Positions 26,652 to 36,478 of a DNA stretch of 64,000 nt are shown here, in pieces. The position numbers were made by a program, and so were the translations under genes. This DNA is from Alicyclobacillus tolerans (lineage in GTDB: Bacteria; Bacillota; Bacilli; Alicyclobacillales; Alicyclobacillaceae). The notes beneath the pieces were generated by a model. The model searched no databases, was not told the origin of the DNA, and saw only the letters and a list, made by a program, of their open reading frames with translations. Location of the stretch: NCBI RefSeq assembly GCF_001447355.1, contig NZ_JXBW01000011.1, positions 22,214-86,213 on the forward strand. Reading direction: 5' to 3'. Each line of letters begins with the position of its first letter. Positions within the stretch are counted from its first letter, which is position 1.

Positions 26652-27470
26652 TTAGGAAGTCTTGCGCTTCTTGCGCTTTGTGTCGGGAGCGGATTTTTGC
26701 GCCATCTTGATGCTTTTTTGCAGGGCTTCCATAAGGCTGATAACATCTGCTGACGCGGGTGCCGCTGCAGGTGCCTGCACGACGGCATCCTCGTGGGCGC
26801 GCTTTTGCTCGACGAGTTGCTCGATGGCGAGTCTGCGCTCGTCGACAAACTGCGCCGGATCGAACGGTTTGGCGAGTTGATCGATGAGTTGGACGGCAAC
26901 TTTAAGCTCTTCCTCGGCGACCGGCACGGGATCACCCGCATAGGGCAGTTCCGCCCGCGAGCGGATATCCTGTGGCCAGACGAGCGAGTGTGCAACAAGT
27001 GTGTCGTCGACAACGCGAATGCATGCCATAGCTTCAGTTGCGCGCAACACCATCTTGGCGATGGCCACTTTGCTCGTGTCGCGCAGGGCCGCGACGAGCA
27101 GTGCGTACGCTTTGCGACCGTTGGCCTCAGGCGCCAAGTAGTAGGATGCATCGAAATACAGTGGATCAATTTCTGCTGCACTCGCGAATTGCACGATATC
27201 AATGGTTTGCGATCGCGCCTTTTCCAGTGCAGCCAGTTCTTCTTCTTCGACCACGACGAACTGACCTTTGGCATACTCAAAGCCCTTGACGATGTCGGCA
27301 GCCTCGACGTCTACCTGGCAAACTGGGCAGCGCTTTTGGTACGCAATCGGCGATTTACACGCTTTGTGCAACTGCCGAAAGTGAATGCTCTGCGACTCGG
27401 TGGCCTTGTACATGCGCACAGGCACATTGACGAGGCCAAAGCTGATGGAGCCGCGCCACATCGTATGCAT
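26652..27470 (-). CDS. ku: Ku, DNA end-binding protein of bacterial NHEJ
   Basis: 272 residues. MWRGSISFGLVNVPVRMY and the RCPVCQVDVE segment with KGFEY are hallmarks of bacterial Ku. It forms a homodimeric ring on double-strand ends and recruits the polymerase and ligase encoded next door. The C-terminal tail from about residue 225 is Ala/Lys rich, ending TKRKKRKTS, and probably binds DNA. The ATG at 27470 lies 7 nt after GGAGG; a start six codons earlier is less likely. It follows dinG by 35 bp and may be in one transcript with it. Confidence 0.95.
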   Translation of the reverse strand: MHTMWRGSISFGLVNVPVRMYKATESQSIHFRQLHKACKSPIAYQKRCPVCQVDVEAADIVKGFEYAKGQFVVVEEEELAALEKARSQTIDIVQFASAAEIDPLYFDASYYLAPEANGRKAYALLVAALRDTSKVAIAKMVLRATEAMACIRVVDDTLVAHSLVWPQDIRSRAELPYAGDPVPVAEEELKVAVQLIDQLAKPFDPAQFVDERRLAIEQLVEQKRAHEDAVVQAPAAAPASADVISLMEALQKSIKMAQKSAPDTKRKKRKTS

Positions 27471-27505
27471 GCCATCACCTCCGGACAAACCGTCCCCACC
27501 TGTCC

Positions 27506-30373
27506 CTAGCTTGATTGACGGGCGGATCGAATATGCTTATCCGTCGCTGAAGATGATCCCAAAAACGCCTCAATCTGCGTTAGAATGTCCCGTTCTGGTG
27601 CGACGATAGGCCTGATCCCGGGCAGTGACTGGACAAAAGCGGAGCCGTAGCGCTGCGTGACCAAGCGCTTGTCATAGACCACGACGACGCCCTTATCCTG
27701 ACGCGTCCGGATGAGGCGGCCAAAGCCCTGGCGAAAGCGCACGACGGCTTCCGGCAAGCTCGACACCCAAAATGGACTGCCTCCTGTTTGCTCGATCTTT
27801 TCGTGGCGCGCCTGTGTAACCGGATGGGTCGGCGGTGCAAACGGCAGGCGAACGATGACCAACGTCGTCAACTGGTCGCCGGGCAAGTCGATACCTTCCC
27901 AAAATGACTGGGCACCAAACATGACACTCTCGGGTTGATTGCGAAAAGCCTCCAGGATGGCTGCACGACTTCCATCGACATCCTGTGCAAACAACTGCAT
28001 GCCTGCCTGACGCAAGGGTTGCCGCAATACATGGGCGGTCTCCTTCAACATTTGATGACTTGTAAACAAGGCGAGGAGTCTACCGCGGCTGACGCGCGCC
28101 AGTTGCAAAAGCGAGTCGCCCAGCCACAAAGCCGCTTCTTCCGCAGCCATCTTGGCGAGTTCAGGAACGTCGCTTGGCACGCACAAGCGAGCCTGTGTGC
28201 CATAATGAAATGGCGATGCCACCGATGCACTAAGCAAGTTGCCGGCGGTAGCTGCCGCAGTCAATCCGAGTTGCCGCGTCACGTAGTCGAAACTGCCGCG
28301 TACCGACAATGTGGCCGACGTCAAAATGACGCGATCGAGCGGATCAAACAAGGCTTTTTGCAGTGTTTCGGCGACATCGATGGGGGCTTTATGAACGCTC
28401 CAACGCGGGCGCATTGTGCCCCGGCGCTCGACCCATGTCACCATACCAGGCAAGTCTTCCACTGTACTCGCAAGCAGCCGTACACTGTCTAGCCAAGTGC
28501 CAAGAAATCCTGCGGCGTCGACGATGCGCCCTGCCTCGTCGTCGGTCGCCGCACCCTTGGCAAGCTCCTGCAAGGCCTGGCGTAGACGCTCGAGGCCGGC
28601 AAGAGGAACCTCAGCCTCTTCCAGGACTCGCACAAACCCTCGGTAGGCGTCTGTCTCCAGCCATTGCGCTGTCAAGCGAAACTCCGATTTGCCCTCAGGC
28701 ACGAGCGATCCGACCTGCGCAAACGCGGCATCGACCGCCTGCTGCACGACCTCGACCCATTCACTGGCGAGCTGTAATTTTTCGACGATACCGCCAGGCG
28801 TCGTGTGCGACTCGGCCAGGCGGTTCGCCAACTCCGAAAGTACCCCATGTTTACCGCGATCGCGTGTGAGCCGGTGCGCAAGCGCCGCTAGCTGCGCACT
28901 GTGCACCTCACTGCCAAGGTGCGATGTCGCCTGTTCCTCGAGATGGTGGGCCTCGTCGACAACCAACGCGCTATACTTTGGCAACACCCTGTGGTCGGCT
29001 TTTAAGTCGGACATCAACAGCGAGTGATTCGTCACGACAACGTGTGCATCCTGTGCAGCTGTCTTGGCGCGAAAATAATAGCAAGGGTGGAAAAAGGGGC
29101 ACCGTTTGTTGATACACGACTCCGTCTCGCTTTGTACGCGTGCCCAAATGTTGCTCGGCACCGAACTTGCGGAAAGGTTTTCGCGAGTGCCGTCCTTGGT
29201 TTCGGTGAGCCACACAAGCAACGACATCAGGCTCTCGATTTCGTTTTGCGGACTGACAAATGTCAATAAAGATGACTCTGTCCGCACCTTGCGCAGGCAC
29301 ACGTAGTTGCGCCTGCCCTTTTGCACGGCGAGGCGGAGCGTGCCGCCAAATAAGCGTTGCAGCGTCGGGAAATCGCGCCGCTCAATCTGATCCTGCAAGG
29401 CGATCGTGTGCGTGCTGACGACGACAGGTTCACCACGGGTCACCGCATACATGGCCGCAGGTACGAGGTACGCCATCGACTTGCCGGTGCCAGTTCCGGC
29501 TTCGACCAAGGCGTGCTTGCCCTCGGCGAAGGCCTGGCTGACCTTCTCCAACATCTCAAGCTGTCCCTTGCGCGGTTCGTAGCCGTCGAGAATTTGACTC
29601 AGCAAACCGCCCGGCCCGAGCAATGCCCGCGCGCGATCCGCTATCTCTTCCACGCGCAATGCTTCAAGTGGAGAGCTTGGTACTCGCAGATCCGCGTTTC
29701 CTTCCGCACTCGGTCGCGTAAAGGCGAGACCGTCGCGCTCGACAATGTTGTCGTGCTCAGAGGCCGCGTTCGTTTTCACGCTTTGCATGACGGCGTGGAA
29801 CCAATCTGCAGTGGCAGGCGAGTACAGCGCGGCCATCTGAGTTAACCGCTCGAGCACCGAAATGGGCAATTTCTGCGCCTTCTCGGCCAAACGCACGAAC
29901 AATTTGGCCGTAGCTTCTGCATCTGCCAAGGCTCTGTGCGCAGACGTTTGAGCAATCGCTAAGCGGCGTGCTAAATATTCCAGGCGGTGACTGTGCAGGC
30001 GTGGGGCCAAAACGCGTCCTAGGTTCAGGGTGCAAATCCCATCTCCAGAAGTCAACGAATATCCGACCTGTTCGCACTTGCGTTGTAAAAAGGCTCGGTC
30101 AAAGACCAGGTTATGTGCGACCATAGGCATTTCGCCAATAAACGCCAACAGCGCCGGGATGACATCCGTCAACCCCGGCGCCTGTTCGACCATAGCCATC
30201 GAAATTCCCGTCAATTCCTCGATGTCAGGCGGTATCGGCCGCGATGGGCGAACAAACGTCTGGTACCTGTCGACGATCTCGCCATCCACGAGCCGCACAG
30301 CGCCAATTTCAACAATGTCGTCGACGACCGGATCGAGTCCAGTCGTTTCGATGTCAACCACTACATAATCCAC
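27506..30373 (-). CDS. dinG: DinG-family helicase with N-terminal DEDD exonuclease domain
   Basis: 955 residues. The first ~165 form a DnaQ-like 3'-5' exonuclease (DIETTGLDP, HNLVFDRAFL, HRALADAEATAKLF). The rest is an XPD-like helicase: AGTGTGKSMAYLVPA, VDEAHHLEE, and C-terminal FWEGIDLPGD and QGFGRLIRT. Four Cys between motifs I and II (VCLRK, then ESCINKRCPFFHPC) could hold an Fe-S cluster. The exonuclease fusion is typical of Firmicutes. GTG start after GAAGG. Confidence 0.93.
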   Translation of the reverse strand: MDYVVVDIETTGLDPVVDDIVEIGAVRLVDGEIVDRYQTFVRPSRPIPPDIEELTGISMAMVEQAPGLTDVIPALLAFIGEMPMVAHNLVFDRAFLQRKCEQVGYSLTSGDGICTLNLGRVLAPRLHSHRLEYLARRLAIAQTSAHRALADAEATAKLFVRLAEKAQKLPISVLERLTQMAALYSPATADWFHAVMQSVKTNAASEHDNIVERDGLAFTRPSAEGNADLRVPSSPLEALRVEEIADRARALLGPGGLLSQILDGYEPRKGQLEMLEKVSQAFAEGKHALVEAGTGTGKSMAYLVPAAMYAVTRGEPVVVSTHTIALQDQIERRDFPTLQRLFGGTLRLAVQKGRRNYVCLRKVRTESSLLTFVSPQNEIESLMSLLVWLTETKDGTRENLSASSVPSNIWARVQSETESCINKRCPFFHPCYYFRAKTAAQDAHVVVTNHSLLMSDLKADHRVLPKYSALVVDEAHHLEEQATSHLGSEVHSAQLAALAHRLTRDRGKHGVLSELANRLAESHTTPGGIVEKLQLASEWVEVVQQAVDAAFAQVGSLVPEGKSEFRLTAQWLETDAYRGFVRVLEEAEVPLAGLERLRQALQELAKGAATDDEAGRIVDAAGFLGTWLDSVRLLASTVEDLPGMVTWVERRGTMRPRWSVHKAPIDVAETLQKALFDPLDRVILTSATLSVRGSFDYVTRQLGLTAAATAGNLLSASVASPFHYGTQARLCVPSDVPELAKMAAEEAALWLGDSLLQLARVSRGRLLALFTSHQMLKETAHVLRQPLRQAGMQLFAQDVDGSRAAILEAFRNQPESVMFGAQSFWEGIDLPGDQLTTLVIVRLPFAPPTHPVTQARHEKIEQTGGSPFWVSSLPEAVVRFRQGFGRLIRTRQDKGVVVVYDKRLVTQRYGSAFVQSLPGIRPIVAPERDILTQIEAFLGSSSATDKHIRSARQSS

Positions 30374-30452
30374 GTTGGGCCTTCACCCCAAATCCGTGAG
30401 TTCAAGTTCCTCACTCCATTGTAGCAAACGGACTTGGGCGTGGACACAACAT

Positions 30453-31757
30453 TTAAAGGCTTGGCACTGATTGCTGTTTTGTCGGAACCTCGCCAATGAA
30501 GAGATCTTTTTCACGTGCCAACATCTGTTGATAGCGGCGAGCGAGCATCCGTGACGCGGCGTGTGATGACGCCGCAGCCTGTCCGAGAAACTCTTCGGCT
30601 TCCTCGAACCGCCCCCGACGCATCGCGAGCCGCCCTGCAAGCAAGGCAACCACCGGCGGCACATCATGGCTCTGAGCGAGTTGTCTTTGCACGATGACTT
30701 CTGCCCGGGCTTCATTTCCTTGTAAGTACAAACACACGGCGAGCAGTGTCGCCGCGTCGTCGCGGTTTTGTTCAAGTGTCAAACACTGTTTACATAGGGT
30801 AGTAGCGCGCCCAATATTGCCTGCGGCAAAGGCGCACAGAGCCAGTACATAATAACCAGTGGCAAAGACGGCCGGATTGTGTAAACACCGCTGTGCCAAG
30901 TTGGCGGCATCTTGGCTTCGCCCCGCGGCAATCAGCAACGAGGCGGCCAATTGTACATGGTGCGCAGACTCTGTAGCCGCCATGGCGACGCTCGAACAAA
31001 GGTCTCCGGCACCTTCGCGATCGCCAGCCATCAATGTCGCGAGGGCAAGGCCAAGCAACGCCTCCGCCTCTTTCCGACGTTGATACGCGCGGAGAAAACA
31101 ACGCTGAGCCATCGCCCACTGGCGAAGCCGAAGGTGGCAAACGCCGAGGTTGTACCACACATCCACCCTGTCGGCATCGGTGTCGAGAAGATCGAACAAT
31201 CGATCGATGGCCGCATGCCAATCTCGTTTGGCCGCGGCCAATTGCACGCCAACCTCCAGCACCGCTTGCCGTTCAATGGCATCGGATGCCCGTTGCGAAG
31301 CCTCCGCCAGCATCCTCTCGGCTTCCTGCAAGCGACCGTTTGCCAGATGGCTCAGCGCAAGATAGATGCGCGTGCCTGCAGATTCGTCACCCTCTTGTGT
31401 AACCGCTTTGCCGAATGCCTGCGCAGCCTGTTCGTACATGTGCAGGTCGTAGTAGGCGAGGCCCTTGCGCAGTTCGCACGCGTTTGCGAATTGCCACACG
31501 GCGAGATCGTCCGCGATGGCCATGCCATCGAACCAACTACCGCTATCTGTGGTCGACTCCTGTAGGCTCAACTCGGCATACGTTTGTTCAATCAACTCGT
31601 CTAATTCCATCCACGCGTCAAGCGCCTGATTGGCCAACTCGCGCAAAGACCCTAAAGTATCGACCAATTGCTCGCGCTGTTGCCCCGTTGCCGCCGGCAG
31701 CAAAGCCCGCAACTCACCGACCGCCTGAACAATCGCATCAAACTCCACATATTGCAC
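30453..31757 (-). CDS. Tetratricopeptide-repeat protein
   Basis: 434 residues, all helical. At least six TPR-like units are seen between about 95 and 410, for example KGLAYYDLHMYEQAAQAFGKA, DVWYNLGVCHLRLRQWAMAQ and YVLALCAFAAGNIGRA. No signal peptide. Probably a protein-interaction scaffold in the cytoplasm; partner unknown. GTG start after AAGGGGG. It resembles Bacillus YpiA only in being a TPR protein near this gene set. Confidence 0.8.
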   Translation of the reverse strand: MQYVEFDAIVQAVGELRALLPAATGQQREQLVDTLGSLRELANQALDAWMELDELIEQTYAELSLQESTTDSGSWFDGMAIADDLAVWQFANACELRKGLAYYDLHMYEQAAQAFGKAVTQEGDESAGTRIYLALSHLANGRLQEAERMLAEASQRASDAIERQAVLEVGVQLAAAKRDWHAAIDRLFDLLDTDADRVDVWYNLGVCHLRLRQWAMAQRCFLRAYQRRKEAEALLGLALATLMAGDREGAGDLCSSVAMAATESAHHVQLAASLLIAAGRSQDAANLAQRCLHNPAVFATGYYVLALCAFAAGNIGRATTLCKQCLTLEQNRDDAATLLAVCLYLQGNEARAEVIVQRQLAQSHDVPPVVALLAGRLAMRRGRFEEAEEFLGQAAASSHAASRMLARRYQQMLAREKDLFIGEVPTKQQSVPSL

Positions 31758-31831
31758 AGATCTTCCCCCTTGTTCCGCTCTGCCTAGCGTCTGTCAAGGG
31801 GCACCAATTATGCACAAACCCTGCTTCGGGA

Positions 31832-32836
31832 TCACCGTAGCTTCTCGCTACCCGAGAACAACACCTCGCCACTATGAAGTTGCCGCACATTCCCATCGGC
31901 AAGCTCGACAAGCAGGCTTCCCTGGTCATCGACATCGACGGCTTTGCCACGGACAATTTCGTTGCCAATCGCCACCTCGACGTCGCGACCGATGGTTTGG
32001 CAGTGTGCGAGCCACTCGCGGCGGACGCTTGCAAACCCTTCACCCATCGCAAGCCTCCGGTACAATCTGTCTAGCTCCGCCAAAATCGCCGCCAGCACAC
32101 GCGGTCGCTCAAGGGCAAAGCCGCAAGCACTCAAGATAGTCGTCGCGCGGTGGCGAATCTCCTCGGGCAGCTGTTCTTCCGAAAAGTTGGCGTTGATGCC
32201 GATGCCAATCACAGCGTGATCGACCCATTCGCCATCCGCTCGCATCTGCGCAAGAATGCCACAAACCTTTTTCCCGGCCACCAAAATGTCGTTGGGCCAT
32301 TTGAACTCCGCAGAAACGCCGCTTTCCGCCAGTGCGCGCCACACCGCAAGACTGGCGAGCAACGTCAGATCGGGTGCCTGATGAAGCGCACACGGTTGGC
32401 GAACGAGCACGCTAAACCACATGCCCCCCCGCGGCGAAACCCAAGCGCGCTCGCGCCTTCCCTTGCCCCCCGTCTGCACGGCGGCCGTGACAACCGAACC
32501 GTGTGGCAGGCCCTGCGCAGCCCACTCCAGTGCGGTGACATTTGTCGATGCACGTTCGGCCGCCCAGAACAACGGTCGCCCTAATGAAGCTGTGAGCGGT
32601 AAGTGGGGCTCGACGAGCGGAGCCATCAGTTCGTCCGGAATGGTAACCGCACGATAGCCCACCCGAGGTGAGGCTGCAAAGGCAAACCCCACCCGCTCAA
32701 GGGCTTTGATCTGTTTCCAGATAGCCGTGCGCGAAAGCCCAAGGGCATGACTCAATTCCTCCCCCGACACGGGACCTGCGGCTTTAGTAAACAGCGCAAT
32801 TAAGCGATCTCGCACGGGATTTTCGTCGAAGTTCAT
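31832..32836 (-). CDS. birA: Biotin protein ligase / biotin repressor
   Basis: 334 residues. The N-terminal winged helix (about 1-60, with LGLSRTAIWKQIKALE) is followed by the ligase core with GKGRRERAW, FKWPNDILVAGKKVCGIL and GIGINAN. It biotinylates acetyl-CoA and pyruvate carboxylases, and the DNA-binding domain suggests it also represses biotin genes. The ATG overlaps the cca stop by 4 bp, as in the Bacillus cca-birA arrangement. Confidence 0.94.
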   Translation of the reverse strand: MNFDENPVRDRLIALFTKAAGPVSGEELSHALGLSRTAIWKQIKALERVGFAFAASPRVGYRAVTIPDELMAPLVEPHLPLTASLGRPLFWAAERASTNVTALEWAAQGLPHGSVVTAAVQTGGKGRRERAWVSPRGGMWFSVLVRQPCALHQAPDLTLLASLAVWRALAESGVSAEFKWPNDILVAGKKVCGILAQMRADGEWVDHAVIGIGINANFSEEQLPEEIRHRATTILSACGFALERPRVLAAILAELDRLYRRLAMGEGFASVRREWLAHCQTIGRDVEVAIGNEIVRGKAVDVDDQGSLLVELADGNVRQLHSGEVLFSGSEKLR

Positions 32837-34089
32837 GACTCCTCCCCCTTTTTCCCATGCAGCCGCACAAGTTCGCGAGCTGCCAGCGCCATGAGCGCAT
32901 CGCGTGTATTGGCGACGTCACGAGAGAGCACTGCATCGCGCAGAATCGTCAACAAACGCCCGATGTCTTTGCCATTGGCACCAAGCGCCTGCAGCTCTCG
33001 GCCACTCACGGCGAGATCGGCCAGGGTCCACAGCGGCTGCTGTTCGATGGCCCGCCATGCATCGCGGACGACTTCGGGCGTACCGGCAAACAACCAGACG
33101 CATGCGCGGGCAGCCTCTTGAGCAACCTCGCGATCGGTGGCAAACAGATCGGTGACAGACCAACTTTGTGTGGAATCGCATGCGAGTCGTTGGATCAGTG
33201 TCGTAGCGGCTCGCAACCACAGCGCCTGCCGTCGCCCTAGCGCAAACTGCAACGCCAAGTGGTACGCGTGTTGGGGGCCGCCGTCGATCATGGCGTACCA
33301 GAGCGCGAGCGCGGACAGACCAGTCGGTGGCGGGGTATCCACCTGCATCGAGCGATATCGTTGGCGAATCGCTGCGACAGCTATCGGCAACAGGGCAAGC
33401 GGGCCACCAATCGTTTGCCAAAGCGGACAACCTGTTAAAAGCTCGATTTGCCGATACCAATTCCCTTCGGTGAGCCGCAATAGCTCCTGGCCAATCCGCT
33501 CTTTGGCCACCGGGCGAATGGCATCGCATACCTCCCAGAGAGCAGCTTTCGTCGCAGGGGCGAGATCGAGATCATAAGTCACCGCAAAACGCAATGCGCG
33601 CATCAGACGCAGCCCATCTTCGCGAAAGCGCCGCTGCGGATCGCCGACACAGGCCAAGCGGCCGTGTTGCAAGTCGCTGCGCCCTCCGAACGGATCGACC
33701 AACTCGCCATCCATGGTGAGCGCCATTGCGTTCATGGTAAAGTCGCGCCGTGCGAGATCCGATTCCAAGCGGCTTTCGAACACGACATATTGCGGATGCC
33801 TGCCGTCCAGATAGGGCCCATCGGAACGAAACGTCGTCACTTCAATCCAACCGTCTTCGGTGCCAACGGCCACCGTGCCATGGCGAATCCCCGTGTCAAT
33901 CGTGCGGGCAAAGAGACGTTTAATCTCCTCCGGCCGGGCACTCGTCGCGACATCGAGATCGTGCGGGGAGCGTCCCAACACGATGTCGCGCACTGCCCCT
34001 CCTACCAGATAACTGTCGTGTCCGGCGGCGGCAAGTGCTTTAAAGACCGGTTGCACGGCGGGGGGTACGGGCCATCGCCCATTTCTCAT
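32833..34089 (-). CDS. cca: CCA tRNA nucleotidyltransferase
   Basis: 418 residues, class II. YLVGGAVRDIVLGRSPHDLDVAT holds the nucleotidyl-transfer motif with DLD; RRDFTMNAMA and EDGLRLMRALRFA are the conserved downstream blocks. It builds or repairs the 3' CCA of tRNAs. It overlaps bshA upstream and birA downstream by 4 bp each, so the three are one translationally coupled unit. Confidence 0.95.
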   Translation of the reverse strand: MRNGRWPVPPAVQPVFKALAAAGHDSYLVGGAVRDIVLGRSPHDLDVATSARPEEIKRLFARTIDTGIRHGTVAVGTEDGWIEVTTFRSDGPYLDGRHPQYVVFESRLESDLARRDFTMNAMALTMDGELVDPFGGRSDLQHGRLACVGDPQRRFREDGLRLMRALRFAVTYDLDLAPATKAALWEVCDAIRPVAKERIGQELLRLTEGNWYRQIELLTGCPLWQTIGGPLALLPIAVAAIRQRYRSMQVDTPPPTGLSALALWYAMIDGGPQHAYHLALQFALGRRQALWLRAATTLIQRLACDSTQSWSVTDLFATDREVAQEAARACVWLFAGTPEVVRDAWRAIEQQPLWTLADLAVSGRELQALGANGKDIGRLLTILRDAVLSRDVANTRDALMALAARELVRLHGKKGEES

Positions 34090-35204
34090 TGGCTACATAC
34101 CTCGCGATAAAGTTGTTCGTACTCCGCAACCTTGTCCGCAATGTGAAAATGTTCTACAGCGCGCCTGCGTGAAGCCTCGGCGAACCGTCGATAGAGCGCG
34201 CCGTCCGTCAACAGTCGGACAGCGTGGGCGGCCATTTCTTCGACATCCCCAATCGGCGATAGGAATCCAGTTTGCCCGTGCAATACGACCTCCGGGATGC
34301 CGCCCGCGAACGTGCCGACCACTGGGATCTGGCATGCCATGGCTTCGAGCGCCACGAGCCCGAAACTTTCCTTCGAGGACGGCAACAGAAGCAAATCTGC
34401 CGCCGCGACAAGCGGCGCGACCTCGTCTTGTCTACCAAGAAAGTCCACCTTGTCACCTAAGCGCAGACGTTCAACTTGCTTGCGCGCTTCGTTGTACTCA
34501 GGGCCTTCGCCGACCATCACGAGGCGAGCGGCTACCTGTGTCTGCACACGCGCGAAGACGTCGATCACGTCTTGAATTCGCTTGACAGGCCGGAAGTTTG
34601 AAATATGTAAGAGCACACGCTCCCCTGGTCGCGCCAGTGATTTCCGGACCGATTGCCCACACTGGGGTTGAAAGACGTCCGGATCGATAAAGTTGTACAC
34701 GCAACGGATAGGCTTATTGGTCTCAAACAGCTCGCGCGTCTGTCCAATCAAACTCTCGCTGACGGCGGTCACCGCGTCGCTTCGCTCGATGCCGAGCTTA
34801 ATGACCTGTTTAAGGCTCGTGTCCTGAGCCAGAACTGTCACATCGGTGCCGTGAAGCGTCGTGACAACCTTGGCCGGGTGGTGAGCCATTTCCTGTGCAA
34901 GGTGCGCACACACGGCAAACGGGAGAGCGTAGTGCGCATGCAGCACGTCCAAGTGATGCTCGTCAATAACCTTCGCCATCAAAGCGGCCAGGGAGAAATC
35001 GTATGGTGGTGTGCGCAAAACGGGATACGTGACGGTGTCCATCTGGTGTATGTAAACGTGCTCCACGAATGTGCCGAGCCGGAACGGCACATCGGTGACG
35101 ATAAAATGAACCTCATGCCCGCGCTTGGCGAGAGCCTTGCCCAACTCCGTCGCAACGGCGCCGGATCCACCCACCGTCGGATAACAACTGATTCCGATCC
35201 GCAC
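34086..35204 (-). CDS. bshA: Bacillithiol synthesis glycosyltransferase BshA
   Basis: 372 residues, GT-B fold. MRIGISCYPTVGGSGAVA and LHAHYALPFAVCAHLA are typical of BshA, which joins UDP-GlcNAc to L-malate, the first step to bacillithiol. The C-terminal half has SSKESFGLVALEAMA with the nucleotide-binding Glu. In Bacillus the genes bshB1 and mgsA lie between dapB and bshA; both are absent here. Confidence 0.92.
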   Translation of the reverse strand: MRIGISCYPTVGGSGAVATELGKALAKRGHEVHFIVTDVPFRLGTFVEHVYIHQMDTVTYPVLRTPPYDFSLAALMAKVIDEHHLDVLHAHYALPFAVCAHLAQEMAHHPAKVVTTLHGTDVTVLAQDTSLKQVIKLGIERSDAVTAVSESLIGQTRELFETNKPIRCVYNFIDPDVFQPQCGQSVRKSLARPGERVLLHISNFRPVKRIQDVIDVFARVQTQVAARLVMVGEGPEYNEARKQVERLRLGDKVDFLGRQDEVAPLVAAADLLLLPSSKESFGLVALEAMACQIPVVGTFAGGIPEVVLHGQTGFLSPIGDVEEMAAHAVRLLTDGALYRRFAEASRRRAVEHFHIADKVAEYEQLYREVCSQ

Positions 35205-35252
35205 AAGTCTCCCCCCTTTTTGTTCGATCGCGATACATCCCTCGTTCTCGAT

Positions 35253-35978
35253 CTACCAGAGCAGGTGTTCGAGGCCATAAAGAACCTGGTTCAGTTCAAC
35301 CACTCTGCGGCACGCAAGCAATACGCCAGGCATAAAGCTTTCGCGGCTTAACGAGTCGTGGCGGATGGTCAAGGTTTCCCCGACGCCCCCGAAAATGACT
35401 TCCTGATGGGCAACGAGCCCTGGTAGGCGCACGCTGTGAATCGGCACGTCGTAGTCGACACCCATCGCGTCGCGCGTGCGCAACGACGTACCAGAGGGCA
35501 TGTCCAGTTTTTGCGCGTGGTGAAGCTCAATGATTTCCGCCCGCTCCATCCAGCGTGCGGCCTCTTTCGCGAAGCGCATCATCAACAGTGCGCCGATGGC
35601 GAAGTTCGGACAAATGAGCCCGCCCAGCGATGCCTTGGCCGCCTCCGCCTGCCAACGTGCGATATCGGCATCGCTGTAGCCCGTCGCACCGACCACAGGC
35701 CGGACATTCGCGGCGATGGCGAGATCGATGTGTCGCACGACAGACTTCGGTGTCGTCAGATCCAACCACACGTCTGGACGCTCTGTGTCGATGAGCGTTT
35801 GCGGATCGACATAAACCTGTCCGAATCTATCGAGGCTCTCCAGTACGCCCTCGTTTGCACGATGTACAAGCAAACCGGCGATGCTAAGCCCCTGTGCATT
35901 GGCAATCGCCTGCACCGCAGTACTACCCATGCGTCCCGTCGCACCAGCGATGGCGACGCGTATTGGATGGTCTGTCAC
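35253..35978 (-). CDS. dapB: 4-hydroxy-tetrahydrodipicolinate reductase
   Basis: 241 residues, about 25 shorter than the Bacillus enzyme. IAGATGRMGSTAVQAI binds NAD(P)H and ELHHAQKLDMPSGTS holds the catalytic His pair and Lys. It reduces the dihydrodipicolinate precursor on the path to diaminopimelate, lysine and spore dipicolinate. GTG start after GAGGA. The start lies inside the end of the preceding TPR gene, with a 56-bp overlap in another frame; the NAD motif fixes this start. Confidence 0.93.
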   Translation of the reverse strand: MTDHPIRVAIAGATGRMGSTAVQAIANAQGLSIAGLLVHRANEGVLESLDRFGQVYVDPQTLIDTERPDVWLDLTTPKSVVRHIDLAIAANVRPVVGATGYSDADIARWQAEAAKASLGGLICPNFAIGALLMMRFAKEAARWMERAEIIELHHAQKLDMPSGTSLRTRDAMGVDYDVPIHSVRLPGLVAHQEVIFGGVGETLTIRHDSLSRESFMPGVLLACRRVVELNQVLYGLEHLLW

Positions 35979-36411
35979 CGTTCGATTCCTCGCTCTCTAG
36001 TACGTAGCTTTTCGCGACAAGTCTTTCATCAGCCCCAACGGTGGCCAACAATTGACTCGCTTCTGGATTGAGCGGATCGAGCACGGCAGCCTGTGCGAGT
36101 AAGCGCGTGGCCAAGGCTTTTCGTCCCCGCACGATAGCCCGGCGAGCGACGGCGACCATCCGCGACGCATGCACAGATTGCCAGTGTTCGGCATAAAATC
36201 GATTGCCTGGCGCAGTCAGCGCCGCCCGTTTGGCCCAGTGGTCAGCCAAGCGTAAGCGATCATTGCGACGCGCCGTGATCGATCCGCGATAATACAGTTC
36301 CGGATTGTCAGGGTTCGTCAAAATGGCGCGTGCGAACGCTTCGAGTGCAGCGTCGTACAACCCCAGGTAAATGTACGCATACGCCGATTGAACAAACCGC
36401 TTCTCGTCCAT
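35923..36411 (-). CDS. Small TPR-like protein
   Basis: 162 residues from an ATG preceded by GGAGGTG. One clear TPR (YIYLGLYDAALEAFARAILTN) and weaker helical repeats follow, ending in a basic tail. Function unknown. Its last 18 codons are read over the start of dapB in a different frame. It lies between ypjD and dapB in place of the genes usually found there. Confidence 0.72.
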   Translation of the reverse strand: MDEKRFVQSAYAYIYLGLYDAALEAFARAILTNPDNPELYYRGSITARRNDRLRLADHWAKRAALTAPGNRFYAEHWQSVHASRMVAVARRAIVRGRKALATRLLAQAAVLDPLNPEASQLLATVGADERLVAKSYVLESEESNGDRPSNTRRHRWCDGTHG

Positions 36412-36478
36412 GGAAATCACCTCCGTCCATCTTACGGAGGCGTACCGGACAAGGTGTGTACCAAAGCCTAAGGCGCAA

